A stretch of 64,000 bases of DNA. Origin: CADEFX01 sp050260355 (GTDB lineage: Bacteria; Pseudomonadota; Alphaproteobacteria; Rhizobiales; Hyphomicrobiaceae). Positions 32,192 through 41,044 of this stretch are shown one piece after another. A program made the translations under genes and the position numbers. The notes beneath the pieces are model-generated. The model made no database searches, was not told the DNA's origin, and saw nothing but the letters and a program-made list of their open reading frames with translations. Positions within the stretch are counted from its first letter, which is position 1; each line of letters begins with the position of its first letter. The stretch is taken from contig JBLNBZ010000048.1 in NCBI GenBank assembly GCA_050260355.1, forward strand, positions 1-64,000. The letters run 5' to 3'.

Positions 32192-33353
32192 CGGTGCAGG
32201 CTTCGGGGTTTATGTGCACTGGCCGTTCTGCGCCTCGAAGTGCCCGTATTGCGACTTCAACAGCCACGTCCGATCCGCCGGGATCGACGAGCCGAGATTC
32301 CTCTCAGGCTTTCGCCGCGAGCTGTCGCACATGGCGGCCCTGGCGCCCGGCCGGCGGGTTTCGAGCGTCTTTTTCGGCGGCGGCACGCCGTCACTCATGT
32401 CGCCGGCGACAGTCGGCGCGATCCTCGATGCCATTTCCGGACATTGGGAGGTGGACGAGCGGGCGGAGATCACGCTGGAAGCCAATCCCTCGAGCGTCGA
32501 GGCCAACCGCTTCCGCGGCTATCGCGCGTCGGGGGTAAACCGCGTCTCGCTCGGCGTGCAGGCGTTGAACGATGCCGACCTCAAGGCCCTGGGTCGGCTG
32601 CACACCGTTGCAGAGGTGATGACGGCCATCGACGTCGCGCAAAGCACGTTCACCCGCATGTCGTTCGACCTGATCTATGCGCGGCCAGGCCAGACGCCGC
32701 AGAACTGGCGCAAAGAGCTGACCCAGGCGCTGAGCCTTGCCCGCCGCCACCTGTCGCTCTACCAGCTCACGATCGAGCAAGGCACACCCTTCGCGGCATT
32801 GCACGCAGCCGGCCGGCTCAAGGTGCCGGAAGCCGAGCTGGCTGATGGGCTCTATGAGATCACGCAAGAGCTGACCGAGGCAGCAGGCCTGCCGGCCTAC
32901 GAGATCTCCAATCATGCCGCGCCTGGCGAGGAGAGCCGCCACAACCTCGTCTACTGGCGCTACGGCGAGTATGCCGGTGTCGGACCTGGCGCGCACGGCA
33001 GGTTGATCGTCGACGGCGTGCGGCGGGCGCTGACGACCGAGCGGCAGCCGGAGCGCTGGCTAGCAGAGGTGGAGCATCAGGGGCATGGCCTGACCGAGGA
33101 CGTGGCTCTGACCCGGACAGAGCAGGCAGACGAGCTGCTGCTGATGGGATTGAGGCTGGCGGAAGGCGTGGACTTGGCGCGGCTGGCGCACATTGGCGGC
33201 GCCAAGACGAGCGCTAAGACCATCGCTGAGCTGGTTGAGCTGGGCATGCTGGAGCCGCCGGCGGAGAATCGCCTTCGGGCGACACGGCGAGGCCGCTTCG
33301 TTCTGAACGAGCTGGTGCGGCAGCTGTCGGCGAGTCTGGTGGCGGCGGAGTGA
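32178..33353 (+). CDS. hemW: HemW (radical SAM heme chaperone; CPO-like)
   Basis: A 391-residue radical SAM protein. The cluster-binding motif CASKCPYC (CxxxCxxC) is in the N-terminal HWPFCASKCPYCDFNSH. SVFFGGGTPSLMSP and ITLEANPSS are typical radical SAM segments, and the HemN_C domain follows at about residue 280. HemW inserts heme into respiratory proteins and is distinct from the oxygen-independent coproporphyrinogen oxidase HemN, which has a longer N-terminus. The ATG at 32178 begins the domain directly. It overlaps rdgB and converges with an unknown gene, with 9 bp between stops. Confidence 0.93.
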   Translation: MPPTDGAGFGVYVHWPFCASKCPYCDFNSHVRSAGIDEPRFLSGFRRELSHMAALAPGRRVSSVFFGGGTPSLMSPATVGAILDAISGHWEVDERAEITLEANPSSVEANRFRGYRASGVNRVSLGVQALNDADLKALGRLHTVAEVMTAIDVAQSTFTRMSFDLIYARPGQTPQNWRKELTQALSLARRHLSLYQLTIEQGTPFAALHAAGRLKVPEAELADGLYEITQELTEAAGLPAYEISNHAAPGEESRHNLVYWRYGEYAGVGPGAHGRLIVDGVRRALTTERQPERWLAEVEHQGHGLTEDVALTRTEQADELLLMGLRLAEGVDLARLAHIGGAKTSAKTIAELVELGMLEPPAENRLRATRRGRFVLNELVRQLSASLVAAE

Positions 33354-33362
33354 GGTTGGACC

Positions 33363-33965
33363 CTATTCCACCTTGTGCTTCTTCAGCTCGCGCACGAGCG
33401 CGCTGAGCTTGTCGGCAACGTCGAGGCAAGTCTCGATCGAGACCTTCAGAGTCGCTCGGTTCTGCACCAGCTTGTTCAAGCGATCCTGCTGCTCGCCGAA
33501 GGCAAAGAAGACCTGCTCCGGAACGATGATCTCGCCATCCTCGATGGCGCACATCACATCGAACGTGTTCTGTGACGCCAGCACGAGCATGGACGCCACG
33601 TCGTTCATCAGCTGATGGTAGATGCGAACGAGCGGCGGGCCGATGCGCGGACCATTCACTCCGAACTTCAGCGGCGAGGCCGCCGCACCGCCTTCGCCCG
33701 CGAAAAGCTTGGGATTGCGATGCAGGCGCTTGAAGATCTCGAGCAAGCCGAGACAGCAGGACTCGAGGTCGCGTAAGGCCACGCCCGCCTTGCGACGCGC
33801 CCGGCCTCGCTCACCAGTGCGCTCCTGTCCGACCCAGTTGACCGAGGCAATCGAGGCGATGGCGGCAAGCGCGGACAAGGCTGGCAACACCGCCGCCAGC
33901 GGATCGGGAGCGATGCGCGTGTCCGCGTCGCCCGCCTCGGACTTCTCCTGCGGTTGCTTGACCAC
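33363..33965 (-). CDS. Hypothetical protein
   Basis: A 200-residue protein that I do not recognise. A GTG start at 33965 is the only good start in frame. A hydrophobic Ala-rich stretch at about residues 24-41 (AVLPALSALAAIASIASV) could be a membrane segment or a buried helix. A basic RGRARRKAG region follows, then a helical domain with ESCCLGLLEIFKRLHRN, and the C-terminus (EQQDRLNKLVQNRATLKVSI, then KLSALVRELKKH) may form a coiled coil. It lies downstream of sdhA on the same strand after 102 bp, where sdhB would normally be. A link to succinate dehydrogenase is not supported. Confidence 0.7.
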   Translation of the reverse strand: MVKQPQEKSEAGDADTRIAPDPLAAVLPALSALAAIASIASVNWVGQERTGERGRARRKAGVALRDLESCCLGLLEIFKRLHRNPKLFAGEGGAAASPLKFGVNGPRIGPPLVRIYHQLMNDVASMLVLASQNTFDVMCAIEDGEIIVPEQVFFAFGEQQDRLNKLVQNRATLKVSIETCLDVADKLSALVRELKKHKVE

Positions 33966-34067
33966 CGATGCCCCAGCCGCTGTGCGTGCAAACTGTCTCG
34001 AGCCTGAACAGGCCGACTCAGGGCGCCAAATGTAGCGCGAACGATGGCAAGCTCGCGGCGCTACCGG

Positions 34068-35918
34068 CTAATACACGCGCGCTTTCGGCTCGATGTACTT
34101 GATCTCGTTCGTCAACGTGTAGGTATGCACCGGCCGGTAGTCGAGCCTCACCGACTTGGTCCTGTCGTCGGCCCAGGCCAGGGTGTGCTTCATCCAGCCC
34201 TTGTCATCGCGCTCGGGAAAGTCCTCGCGTGCATGCGCACCGCGGCTCTCTTTGCGGTTCTCCGCACCGTACATCGTGACGACCGCCTGTGCGATCAGGT
34301 TATCGTACTCGAGGGTCTCGACCAGGTCGGAGTTCCAGATCAGGGAGCGATCCGTCACACCGATATCCTCGATCTCCTTCCAGATCTCCGTGATTTTTTG
34401 CACGCCCTCCTTCAGGACCGGTCCATCGCGGAAGACGGCGCAGTTGGTCTGCATGAGCCGCTGCATCTTGAGGCGCAAAGCCGCCGTCGGCGACGACCCG
34501 GACGCGTGGCGGAACCGATCGAGACGGGACAGCGCCAGCTCGGCGGCATCCGGCGGAAGGTCCTGATGGGCGGCACGGGCCTCCGTCGTGTCCGCGGCGC
34601 GCAGGCCAGCAGCACGGCCAAAGACGACAAGGTCGATAAGCGAGTTCGATCCCAGGCGATTGGCGCCGTGCACCGATACGCAGGCGGCTTCGCCGATGGC
34701 CATCAGGCCGGGCACCACGTGGTCCGGATTGCCGTTCTTCAGCGTCAGTACCTCGCCGTGGAAGTTGGTGGGGATGCCGCCCATGTTGTAGTGCACCGTG
34801 GGCAGAACCGGGATCGGCTCACGCCTGAGATCGACGCCGGCGAAGATCTTCGCGCTCTCGGTGATTCCGGGCAGCCGCTCCGCCAGCACCTTCGGATCGA
34901 GGTGGTCGAGGTGCAGGTAGATGTGATCCTTCTCCGGACCGACACCGCGGCCTTCCCTGATCTCGATCGTCATCGAGCGTGAAACGACGTCGCGGGAGGC
35001 GAGGTCCTTCACATGCGGGGCATAGCGCTCCATGAAGCGCTCACCGTTTGCATTCGTGAGGTAGCCGCCCTCACCGCGCGCACCCTCGGTGATCAGGACG
35101 CCCGCGCCGTAGACGCCGGTCGGGTGGAATTGCACGAACTCCATGTCCTGCAGCGGGAGACCGGCGCGCAGCACCATGCCGTTGCCGTCCCCCGTGCACG
35201 TGTGCGCCGAGGTGCAGGAGAAGTAGGTGCGGCCGTATCCACCCGTAGCAAGGATGGTCTTCTTGGCGCGGAACCGATGCACCGTGCCGTCCTCGAGGCA
35301 GAGGGCCACCACACCGCGGCACCCGCCCTCGCTATCCATCATGAGGTCGATGGCAAAGTACTCGATGAAGAACTCGGCCGAGTGGCGAAGCGACTGGCCA
35401 TACAGCGTATGCAGCATGGCATGGCCGGTGCGGTCGGCGGCGGCGCAGGTGCGCTGCGCCGGCGGCCCCTCGCCGAACTCGGTCGTCATCCCGCCGAACG
35501 GACGCTGATAGATGCGGCCGTCCTCTGTGCGCGAGAACGGCACCCCATAGTGCTCGAGCTCGTAGACGGCTTCCGGCGCATTGCGGCACAGATATTCGAT
35601 GGCATCCTGGTCGCCGAGCCAGTCGGCACCTTTGACCGTGTCGTACATGTGCCAGCGCCAGTCATCGCGGCCCATGTTGCCGAGCGCAGCAGCGACGCCG
35701 CCTTGGGCGGCCACGGTATGGGAGCGAGTGGGAAACACCTTGCTGATGCAGGCAGTCTTGAGGCCGGCCTGCGCACAGCCGAGCGTGGCCCTGAGCCCGG
35801 CGCCGCCGGCGCCGACCACCACGACATCGTAGGAGTGATCGGTGAGCGGATAGGCTTTGCCGTTCAGCGCGGGCATTGCCACGCCATTGCCTGTGTCATG
35901 AACCCTTTCGTCGGCCAT
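34068..35918 (-). CDS. sdhA: Succinate dehydrogenase flavoprotein subunit
   Basis: A 616-residue catalytic subunit of complex II that oxidises succinate to fumarate. The FAD-binding VVVGAGGAGLRATLG motif is near residue 33, and the covalent FAD histidine is in FPTRSHTVAAQGG near residue 69. The active-site Arg/His segments HPTGVYGAGVLITEGARGEGG and HGANRLGSNSLIDLV are present; the first is described here by its HPTG core and GARGEGG end. The length is normal. It is the third gene of sdhC-sdhD-sdhA, 4 bp after sdhD. sdhB is not next to it and lies near 52 kb on the other strand. Confidence 0.97.
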   Translation of the reverse strand: MADERVHDTGNGVAMPALNGKAYPLTDHSYDVVVVGAGGAGLRATLGCAQAGLKTACISKVFPTRSHTVAAQGGVAAALGNMGRDDWRWHMYDTVKGADWLGDQDAIEYLCRNAPEAVYELEHYGVPFSRTEDGRIYQRPFGGMTTEFGEGPPAQRTCAAADRTGHAMLHTLYGQSLRHSAEFFIEYFAIDLMMDSEGGCRGVVALCLEDGTVHRFRAKKTILATGGYGRTYFSCTSAHTCTGDGNGMVLRAGLPLQDMEFVQFHPTGVYGAGVLITEGARGEGGYLTNANGERFMERYAPHVKDLASRDVVSRSMTIEIREGRGVGPEKDHIYLHLDHLDPKVLAERLPGITESAKIFAGVDLRREPIPVLPTVHYNMGGIPTNFHGEVLTLKNGNPDHVVPGLMAIGEAACVSVHGANRLGSNSLIDLVVFGRAAGLRAADTTEARAAHQDLPPDAAELALSRLDRFRHASGSSPTAALRLKMQRLMQTNCAVFRDGPVLKEGVQKITEIWKEIEDIGVTDRSLIWNSDLVETLEYDNLIAQAVVTMYGAENRKESRGAHAREDFPERDDKGWMKHTLAWADDRTKSVRLDYRPVHTYTLTNEIKYIEPKARVY

Positions 35919-35922
35919 CGCC

Positions 35923-36339
35923 TCAAGCTCCGAAGCTCAGCTTCAGCACGGCAAAAGCGCACGCCGCGCCGACCACGATCGTGAAGAACGTGTTCAATAT
36001 CAATAATGTGAGCTTGCGCCCTTCCGAATGCACATAGTCCTCGACGATTACCTGCATGCCGAGCCGCATATGATACAGGCCGGCAAGCAGCATGAGCAGG
36101 ATCAGCCCCGAGACAAGAGGATTGGCGAGCGTGCGCCGCACATCGGCATATTCCGCGCCGACGAGGCTGAGGATCAGGGCTAGCACGAGCGGCGTGAGCA
36201 GCAGGGCTGCAATCGCCGAAACCCTGATGTGCCAAAAATGCTCGGTCCCCGCCTTCACGGACCCGAGCCCGCGGGCTCTTGCAAGCGGCGTCCGGATACG
36301 GGCCGTCAGTGGGGAGCCGTGTGGGTTGGTTTCGCTCAT
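35923..36339 (-). CDS. sdhD: Succinate dehydrogenase membrane anchor subunit
   Basis: A 138-residue integral subunit with three membrane helices at about residues 41-60, 76-96 and 110-132. The quinone and heme b region is marked by GLYHMRLGMQVIVEDYVH, with the His in YHMR the likely heme ligand and the Asp-Tyr pair near the quinone site. The N-terminal 30 residues are hydrophilic. It lies 1 bp after sdhC and 4 bp before sdhA, so the three genes are one transcript. Confidence 0.93.
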   Translation of the reverse strand: MSETNPHGSPLTARIRTPLARARGLGSVKAGTEHFWHIRVSAIAALLLTPLVLALILSLVGAEYADVRRTLANPLVSGLILLMLLAGLYHMRLGMQVIVEDYVHSEGRKLTLLILNTFFTIVVGAACAFAVLKLSFGA

Positions 36340-36340
36340 G

Positions 36341-36760
36341 TCACAGCAACCCCTTGAGGCGAAGCACGACGAGCCAGACGAAGGCTGTCAGCACGAATGA
36401 TCCAAGCAGCGACGACCAGCACAGCGCATTCACGGTTGAAAGCTCGAAACCGCGGACCGTGTCCCAAATGAAATGGCGAATGCCGCCCAGCAGGTGCAGC
36501 ATGAAGGCCCATGTATAGCCAACGAGAATCAGCAGGCCGAGCGGGCTCGCAAAGAAGCTGTTGATGAGCGCGAACTGCTCGGGGCCTGCCGCAGCCGCGA
36601 CCAGCCACCAGGCCAGCAGGAGGGTTCCGAAATAGAGCGCCGCGCCGGTGATTCGGTGCAAAATCGACGCGACCATGTTGATCAGCGGTCGGTAGATCTG
36701 GAGGTGCGGAGAAATCGGCCTTTGCATCCCCAATCTGGCCTGCGGTTTGGCCTGCGCCAT
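36341..36760 (-). CDS. sdhC: Succinate dehydrogenase cytochrome b556 subunit
   Basis: A 139-residue membrane subunit. The RPISPHLQIYRPLINMVASI stretch near residue 15 includes the quinone-site residues, and SILHRITGAALY is the SdhC signature. Three helices lie at about residues 38-55, 71-92 and 115-135. The second helix carries a His in FMLHLLGGIRHF, the probable heme ligand. The ATG at 36760 fits the family N-terminus. It is the first gene of sdhCDA. Confidence 0.94.
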   Translation of the reverse strand: MAQAKPQARLGMQRPISPHLQIYRPLINMVASILHRITGAALYFGTLLLAWWLVAAAAGPEQFALINSFFASPLGLLILVGYTWAFMLHLLGGIRHFIWDTVRGFELSTVNALCWSSLLGSFVLTAFVWLVVLRLKGLL

Positions 36761-36890
36761 GAAGCAATCTCCGAAGTTCAGTACGGCTATCCGGCAGCGC
36801 GTTTTAACGCTGTGAAGCCGCAACGGCAATTGTTACCGCCATCATCCAACAGATCGAGCGGCTTCTGCGCCCCGGCTGGCAGCCCCGGCC

Positions 36891-37949
36891 TCAGCGGGGA
36901 ACTGCCAGCCAAAGGTCGAGGTCGAGGACGACACCGTCGACATAATCGCCCGAGGCGGTCTTGGCGGGGTAGCTCGCGCACGGCAGGTTCTTTGTCGCCA
37001 GCATCCGCACGCGCAGGGCGCCGACGTCGGCGCGCCCGTCGATCGCGGCCGTTTCGAGGATCTGAGACCAGGCGTAGATCGTGTCGCCCCCGAATGCGGG
37101 CGCGACATGACGGCCGCCATTGATTGCGGCCACGTGCAATGCGTTGCCGAGACCATTGAACGAAAGAGCGCGGGCCAGCGAAATGATGACACCGCCATAG
37201 ATGAGGCGCCGGCCGAAGCGGCCTTGTCCCTCGGCGTGCTGGTTGAAGTGAACCCGCGCCGTGTTCTGGTAGAGGCGGGTCGCCAACTGATGCTCCGCCT
37301 CCTCGACCGTAATTCCGTCGACGTGATCGATGGAGTCGCCCGCCTTGTAGTCCGCCCAGAGGTAGGGCGATCCGGCTGCCGCGCGATCGTAGGACCCGAC
37401 GCGCAAAGGCGGCAGACCACGACCGAGAACCGAAGGCTCGACGCGCTCTGGCAGCTTCGGGACGACAGGAGCGGGCGCCGGCGCGCTCTTATCGCGCTTG
37501 CGCACCATGACCCAGCGCACGAACTCCAGCACCGGCTGGCCCCGCTGGTTGCTGCCGGTCGAGCGGACGTAGACGACGCCGGTCTCGCGGTTGGCGTTCT
37601 CCCGGAGCCCGATGACCTCGGATGTCGCGCTCAGCGTGTCGCCCGGAAAGACGGGCGCAAGAAACCGGCAGTCAGCGTAGCCCAGGTTGGCGACGGCATT
37701 CAGGGAAATATCCGGCACGGTCTTGCCGAAGACGATATGGAAGACGAGCAGATCGTCGATGGGGCTGCGCTCATATCCGATCGACTGGGCGAAGACATCC
37801 GAGGATTGGACCGCAAAGCGGGACCCGTAGAGCGCCTGATAGAGGGCCTGATCCCCTTGCGTAATCGTGCGCGGCGTGGCGTGCGCGATCCTCTGCCCGA
37901 CCCGGAAGTCCTCGAAGAAGTTGCCCGAACTGGTTTTGACTATGCTCAT
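36891..37949 (-). CDS. mch: Mesaconyl-CoA hydratase (2-methylfumaryl-CoA hydratase)
   Basis: A 352-residue double hot-dog MaoC-type enzyme. It closely resembles the mesaconyl-C1-CoA hydratase of the ethylmalonyl-CoA pathway in Rhodobacter and Methylobacterium: GNFFEDFRVGQRIAHATPRT at the start, then LLVFHIVFGKTVPDISLNAV, WVMVRKRD at the domain junction, and NTARVHFNQHAEGQGRFGRR in the second half with the catalytic region. It interconverts mesaconyl-CoA and (2R,3S)-beta-methylmalyl-CoA, allowing growth on C1/C2 compounds without the glyoxylate shunt. It lies only 25 bp downstream of dctM on the same strand, so it appears to be the last gene of the TRAP operon. Confidence 0.9.
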   Translation of the reverse strand: MSIVKTSSGNFFEDFRVGQRIAHATPRTITQGDQALYQALYGSRFAVQSSDVFAQSIGYERSPIDDLLVFHIVFGKTVPDISLNAVANLGYADCRFLAPVFPGDTLSATSEVIGLRENANRETGVVYVRSTGSNQRGQPVLEFVRWVMVRKRDKSAPAPAPVVPKLPERVEPSVLGRGLPPLRVGSYDRAAAGSPYLWADYKAGDSIDHVDGITVEEAEHQLATRLYQNTARVHFNQHAEGQGRFGRRLIYGGVIISLARALSFNGLGNALHVAAINGGRHVAPAFGGDTIYAWSQILETAAIDGRADVGALRVRMLATKNLPCASYPAKTASGDYVDGVVLDLDLWLAVPR

Positions 37950-37974
37950 GGCCGCTTGCCCGCTCGCATTCGAC

Positions 37975-39294
37975 TCAACTCAAGAGCCTCACGAGCCAGA
38001 GCGCAAGGGCCGGGAATGCGACGACAAGCCCCAACCGGACGATGTCCGCCACAATGAACGGCAGCACGCCGCGATAGGTCTTCGCGATCGGCACATTCTT
38101 GGCGATGGCGGAAACGACGAACACATTGAGGCCGATGGGCGGGGCCGTCAGCCCTATGCCCACGACAATGAGCACCAGGATGCCGAACCAGATCGCTACC
38201 TCTTCCTGCGGAAGCCCGAAGTCCAGCCCCTGCACGATGGGGAAAAAGACAGGGAGGGTGAGCAGGATCATCGCCAGCTCGTCCATCACCGCGCCGAGCA
38301 GGATGTAAAACGCCATCAGGACCAACACGACAGCATGGGGCGGCAAGCCGATGTTGCCGACCAGGGCGGCAGCCTCCGTCGGCAGGCGCGACAGCGCCAG
38401 GAACGCGTCGAACACCTCGGCGCCGAGCAGAATGATGAAGATCATCGCCGACGTCTCGGCGGTCTGAAGAAGACTGTCGCGAATCTCGGCCCACCCCAGC
38501 CGCCTCTGCACCAGCGCGATCGCACACATCGCGACCGCACCGACCGCGGCCGCCTCCGTCGGCGTGAACACGCCGCCGTAGATCCCACCGACCACGACGA
38601 TCGCGACAACGATGGCTGGCCAAACCGCTGCGAACGCCTTCCTGCGCTCGATCGGTGTCAAGGCTTGCGCCGGGGGCGCGATTTCTGGATTGGCACGAGC
38701 AACAAGCGCGATGACGATGCAATAGAAGACGGCGGCGAGGAGCCCCGGGATCAGCGCCGCCATGAACAGTTTGGCGATATTCTGCTCGGTGGTGATCGCG
38801 TAGACCACCAGAATGATAGAGGGCGGAATGAGGATGCCGAGCGTCCCGCCGACCGCAATGGTCCCGGTCGCGAAGCCCTGCTCGTAGCCGAAGCGCCGGA
38901 ACTCGGGCAGCGCCGAGCGTGCGAAGGTCGCCGTCGTGGCGATCGATGAGCCGCATATAGCGCCAAAGGCCGTGCAGGCGCCGATCAGCGCCATGGCAAG
39001 CCCTCCGCGCAGAGGGCCGACCACGGCGCTCGCCGCACGAAAGAGCGCCGTCGACAGCCCGGAGCGCTCGGCGAAAGCTCCCATCAGGATGAAGAGTGGG
39101 ATGACGGAAAGCGTGTAGCTGGCGAACTGATGATATGGATTCGCCTTCATATAGGCGAAGAACGCCGGCCAACTCGACAGGTAGATGTAGCCGGCGCTGC
39201 CGGTGACGAGCATCGACAGACCGACCGGCATTCTGATCGCAATCAGAAGCAGCATCACCGCGAACCCGAGTGCCGCCACCGTGAGCCCGCTCAT
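37975..39294 (-). CDS. dctM: TRAP transporter large permease DctM
   Basis: A 439-residue membrane protein of the DctM family with about 12 helices. The signature GRSGLSTALFRAASAVVGP-like segment, FGAICGSSIATTATFARSAL near residue 118, and GGTLGILIPPSIILVVYAI near residue 153 are typical. EAAAVGAV and the C-terminal LTAPPIGLNVFVVSAIA repeat also match. The ATG at 39294 overlaps the dctQ stop by ATGA. It transports a carboxylate with sodium using the DctP receptor. The exact ligand is unknown. Confidence 0.95.
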   Translation of the reverse strand: MSGLTVAALGFAVMLLLIAIRMPVGLSMLVTGSAGYIYLSSWPAFFAYMKANPYHQFASYTLSVIPLFILMGAFAERSGLSTALFRAASAVVGPLRGGLAMALIGACTAFGAICGSSIATTATFARSALPEFRRFGYEQGFATGTIAVGGTLGILIPPSIILVVYAITTEQNIAKLFMAALIPGLLAAVFYCIVIALVARANPEIAPPAQALTPIERRKAFAAVWPAIVVAIVVVGGIYGGVFTPTEAAAVGAVAMCAIALVQRRLGWAEIRDSLLQTAETSAMIFIILLGAEVFDAFLALSRLPTEAAALVGNIGLPPHAVVLVLMAFYILLGAVMDELAMILLTLPVFFPIVQGLDFGLPQEEVAIWFGILVLIVVGIGLTAPPIGLNVFVVSAIAKNVPIAKTYRGVLPFIVADIVRLGLVVAFPALALWLVRLLS

Positions 39295-39812
39295 GGCCGG
39301 CTCCGCAGGAGGCGGAGCGCCGTGGCGATCGAAACGCCCGAGAGGACGGCACAAAGAAGCGCGCTCACTGCAATCGCGAGCCAGATCGGAAGGCCCAGGA
39401 CCATGGTCGTAGTACCGTAGGCGGCTGCCTCGGATGCACCCTTGAAGAGGCCAACGGAAATCAGCCCGGCGAATGCTGCATAGACGAGGTCCCAAAGGGC
39501 GTCGAGGCGATTGCGCCCCCGTAGCGAAAGGCGGTTGGTGAAGGTATCGACGACAATGTTGCCGCGGTGAGCCTGACACAGAGGCAGGAACGCGAACACG
39601 GCCACCGCCGTCACCATCTGCACGAATTCGAAGTCGCCCGGGACCGGCTGACCCAGAAAGCGGCGGCTTAGAATGCTGGCGGTAACGAGCACCGCGACAC
39701 CGAGGGAGAGAAGCCCGCCTGCAAGCGCGATAGCTCTCGCCAATCGATGGATTGGATCGCCTGGTGCCGGCGCTGCGCGATCGGACGCATCAGGCTCGAC
39801 CACGTGGCTCAC
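39291..39812 (-). CDS. dctQ: TRAP transporter small permease DctQ
   Basis: A 173-residue protein with four membrane helices at about residues 25-43, 61-78, 100-122 and 145-166. DFEFVQMVTAVAVFAFLPLC, followed by HRGNIVVD, is the family signature. The start is GTG at 39812, overlapping the dctP stop by GTGA; a second GTG three codons on is possible. Overlaps on both sides show tight coupling within dctPQM. Confidence 0.9.
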   Translation of the reverse strand: MSHVVEPDASDRAAPAPGDPIHRLARAIALAGGLLSLGVAVLVTASILSRRFLGQPVPGDFEFVQMVTAVAVFAFLPLCQAHRGNIVVDTFTNRLSLRGRNRLDALWDLVYAAFAGLISVGLFKGASEAAAYGTTTMVLGLPIWLAIAVSALLCAVLSGVSIATALRLLRSRP

Positions 39813-40843
39813 GCCTTCTCGTGCTTGGCCAGCAGCGATCTCGCCGTCTCGAGCAGCTTGGGTCCGTCCTTCACCTGCTTGGTCCAGGCAACGACGACGG
39901 GCTCGGTGGCCTTGATCCACCTTGCCTTCTCGTCCTCGGTGATGGTCGTGATCGTGTTGCCGCGAGCCTTGACCATCTCATAGACGGTCGCACCGGCGTC
40001 GTCCCACATCTTGCCTGCCATGGCGGCAAATGTCGCGGCGGAATTGGCGTCCAGCACCTTCTTGAGCTCCGCCGGCAGGCTCTCGTGCCGGGCCTTGTTC
40101 ATGGCGAGGAAGAACGACGCCGTATAGAGCGTGGGAGAGCCTGGGACCTCGGTGTGGAATTTGACGAGCTCGTGCACCTTGACCGCCGGCACCACCTCCC
40201 AAGGTATGACACATCCGTCGATGACTTTCTGGGCGAGGCTTTCGGGTACCTGCGGGATCGGCATGCCGATGGCGGTCGCGCCGAGAGCCTTGAGCGCCTC
40301 GCCGGCGAGCCTGGTTGGAAAGCGGAGCTTCAGGCCCTTGAGGTCCTCCATGGTCTTGACCTGCCGCGTGGCATGGATCAGGCCGTGGTCATGCGCCCAA
40401 AAGCTGATGAGCTGGACGTCCTTGGTCTCATCCCCAAGGTGAGTTTCGGCATACTCCTGCGCCGCCAAGGCATTCACGATGCCACGCCGGGAGGCGACGA
40501 ACGGCAGCTCGAAGACCTCGGTTGCGGGAAATCGGCCGGGAGTGTTGCCCGGCAGCGTCCACACTATGTCAACCACGCCGTCCCGGGCCTGATCGTAGAG
40601 CTGGGGCGGGGTACCCCCGAGCTGCATCGATGGATAGATTTCGATCTTCAGCCTGCCGCCAGACTCGGTCTCAATCTTCTTGACCCAGGGCACCAGCAGC
40701 TTCGTGTGGACGTTGGATACCGCGGGCAGGAAATGATGCAGCCTCAGCGTTACAGGGGCCTGAGCATAGGCGGGGCGGACGATCGCCGGAGACGCCAAGG
40801 TTGCGCCTGCGACTCTCATAAACTTGCGGCGGGACAAGAGCAT
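39809..40843 (-). CDS. dctP: TRAP transporter substrate-binding protein DctP
   Basis: A 344-residue periplasmic receptor. The N-terminus SRRKFMRVAGATLASPAIV is a twin-arginine (Tat) signal, with cleavage predicted near residue 27. VTLRLHHFLPAVSNVH opens the mature fold. The ligand-arginine segment MEDLKGLKLRFPTRL near residue 166 pairs with the carboxylate of the substrate in this family. AGGAAG precedes the ATG. It is the first gene of dctPQM-mch. A 200-bp divergent region separates it from the second molybdenum hydroxylase operon and probably holds both promoters. Confidence 0.94.
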   Translation of the reverse strand: MLLSRRKFMRVAGATLASPAIVRPAYAQAPVTLRLHHFLPAVSNVHTKLLVPWVKKIETESGGRLKIEIYPSMQLGGTPPQLYDQARDGVVDIVWTLPGNTPGRFPATEVFELPFVASRRGIVNALAAQEYAETHLGDETKDVQLISFWAHDHGLIHATRQVKTMEDLKGLKLRFPTRLAGEALKALGATAIGMPIPQVPESLAQKVIDGCVIPWEVVPAVKVHELVKFHTEVPGSPTLYTASFFLAMNKARHESLPAELKKVLDANSAATFAAMAGKMWDDAGATVYEMVKARGNTITTITEDEKARWIKATEPVVVAWTKQVKDGPKLLETARSLLAKHEKA

Positions 40844-41044
40844 CTTTATCTTCCTCCCTGAGCAGTTTTAGTGGGCGCAGGCTTTCTCAGCCCTTGCCGA
40901 TTGTCTATCCGAACAATGAAGGCGGTTCAAACTCCGAGCGGCTGAATGAGGCCCCGGGGGTTGGCTCTGTGTGCGCGGTATGTAATTCTTTCGGCCCGCC
41001 TGCCGAATTCAACTCAGCAAAGCTACGCAAGGGGCAATCACGCG

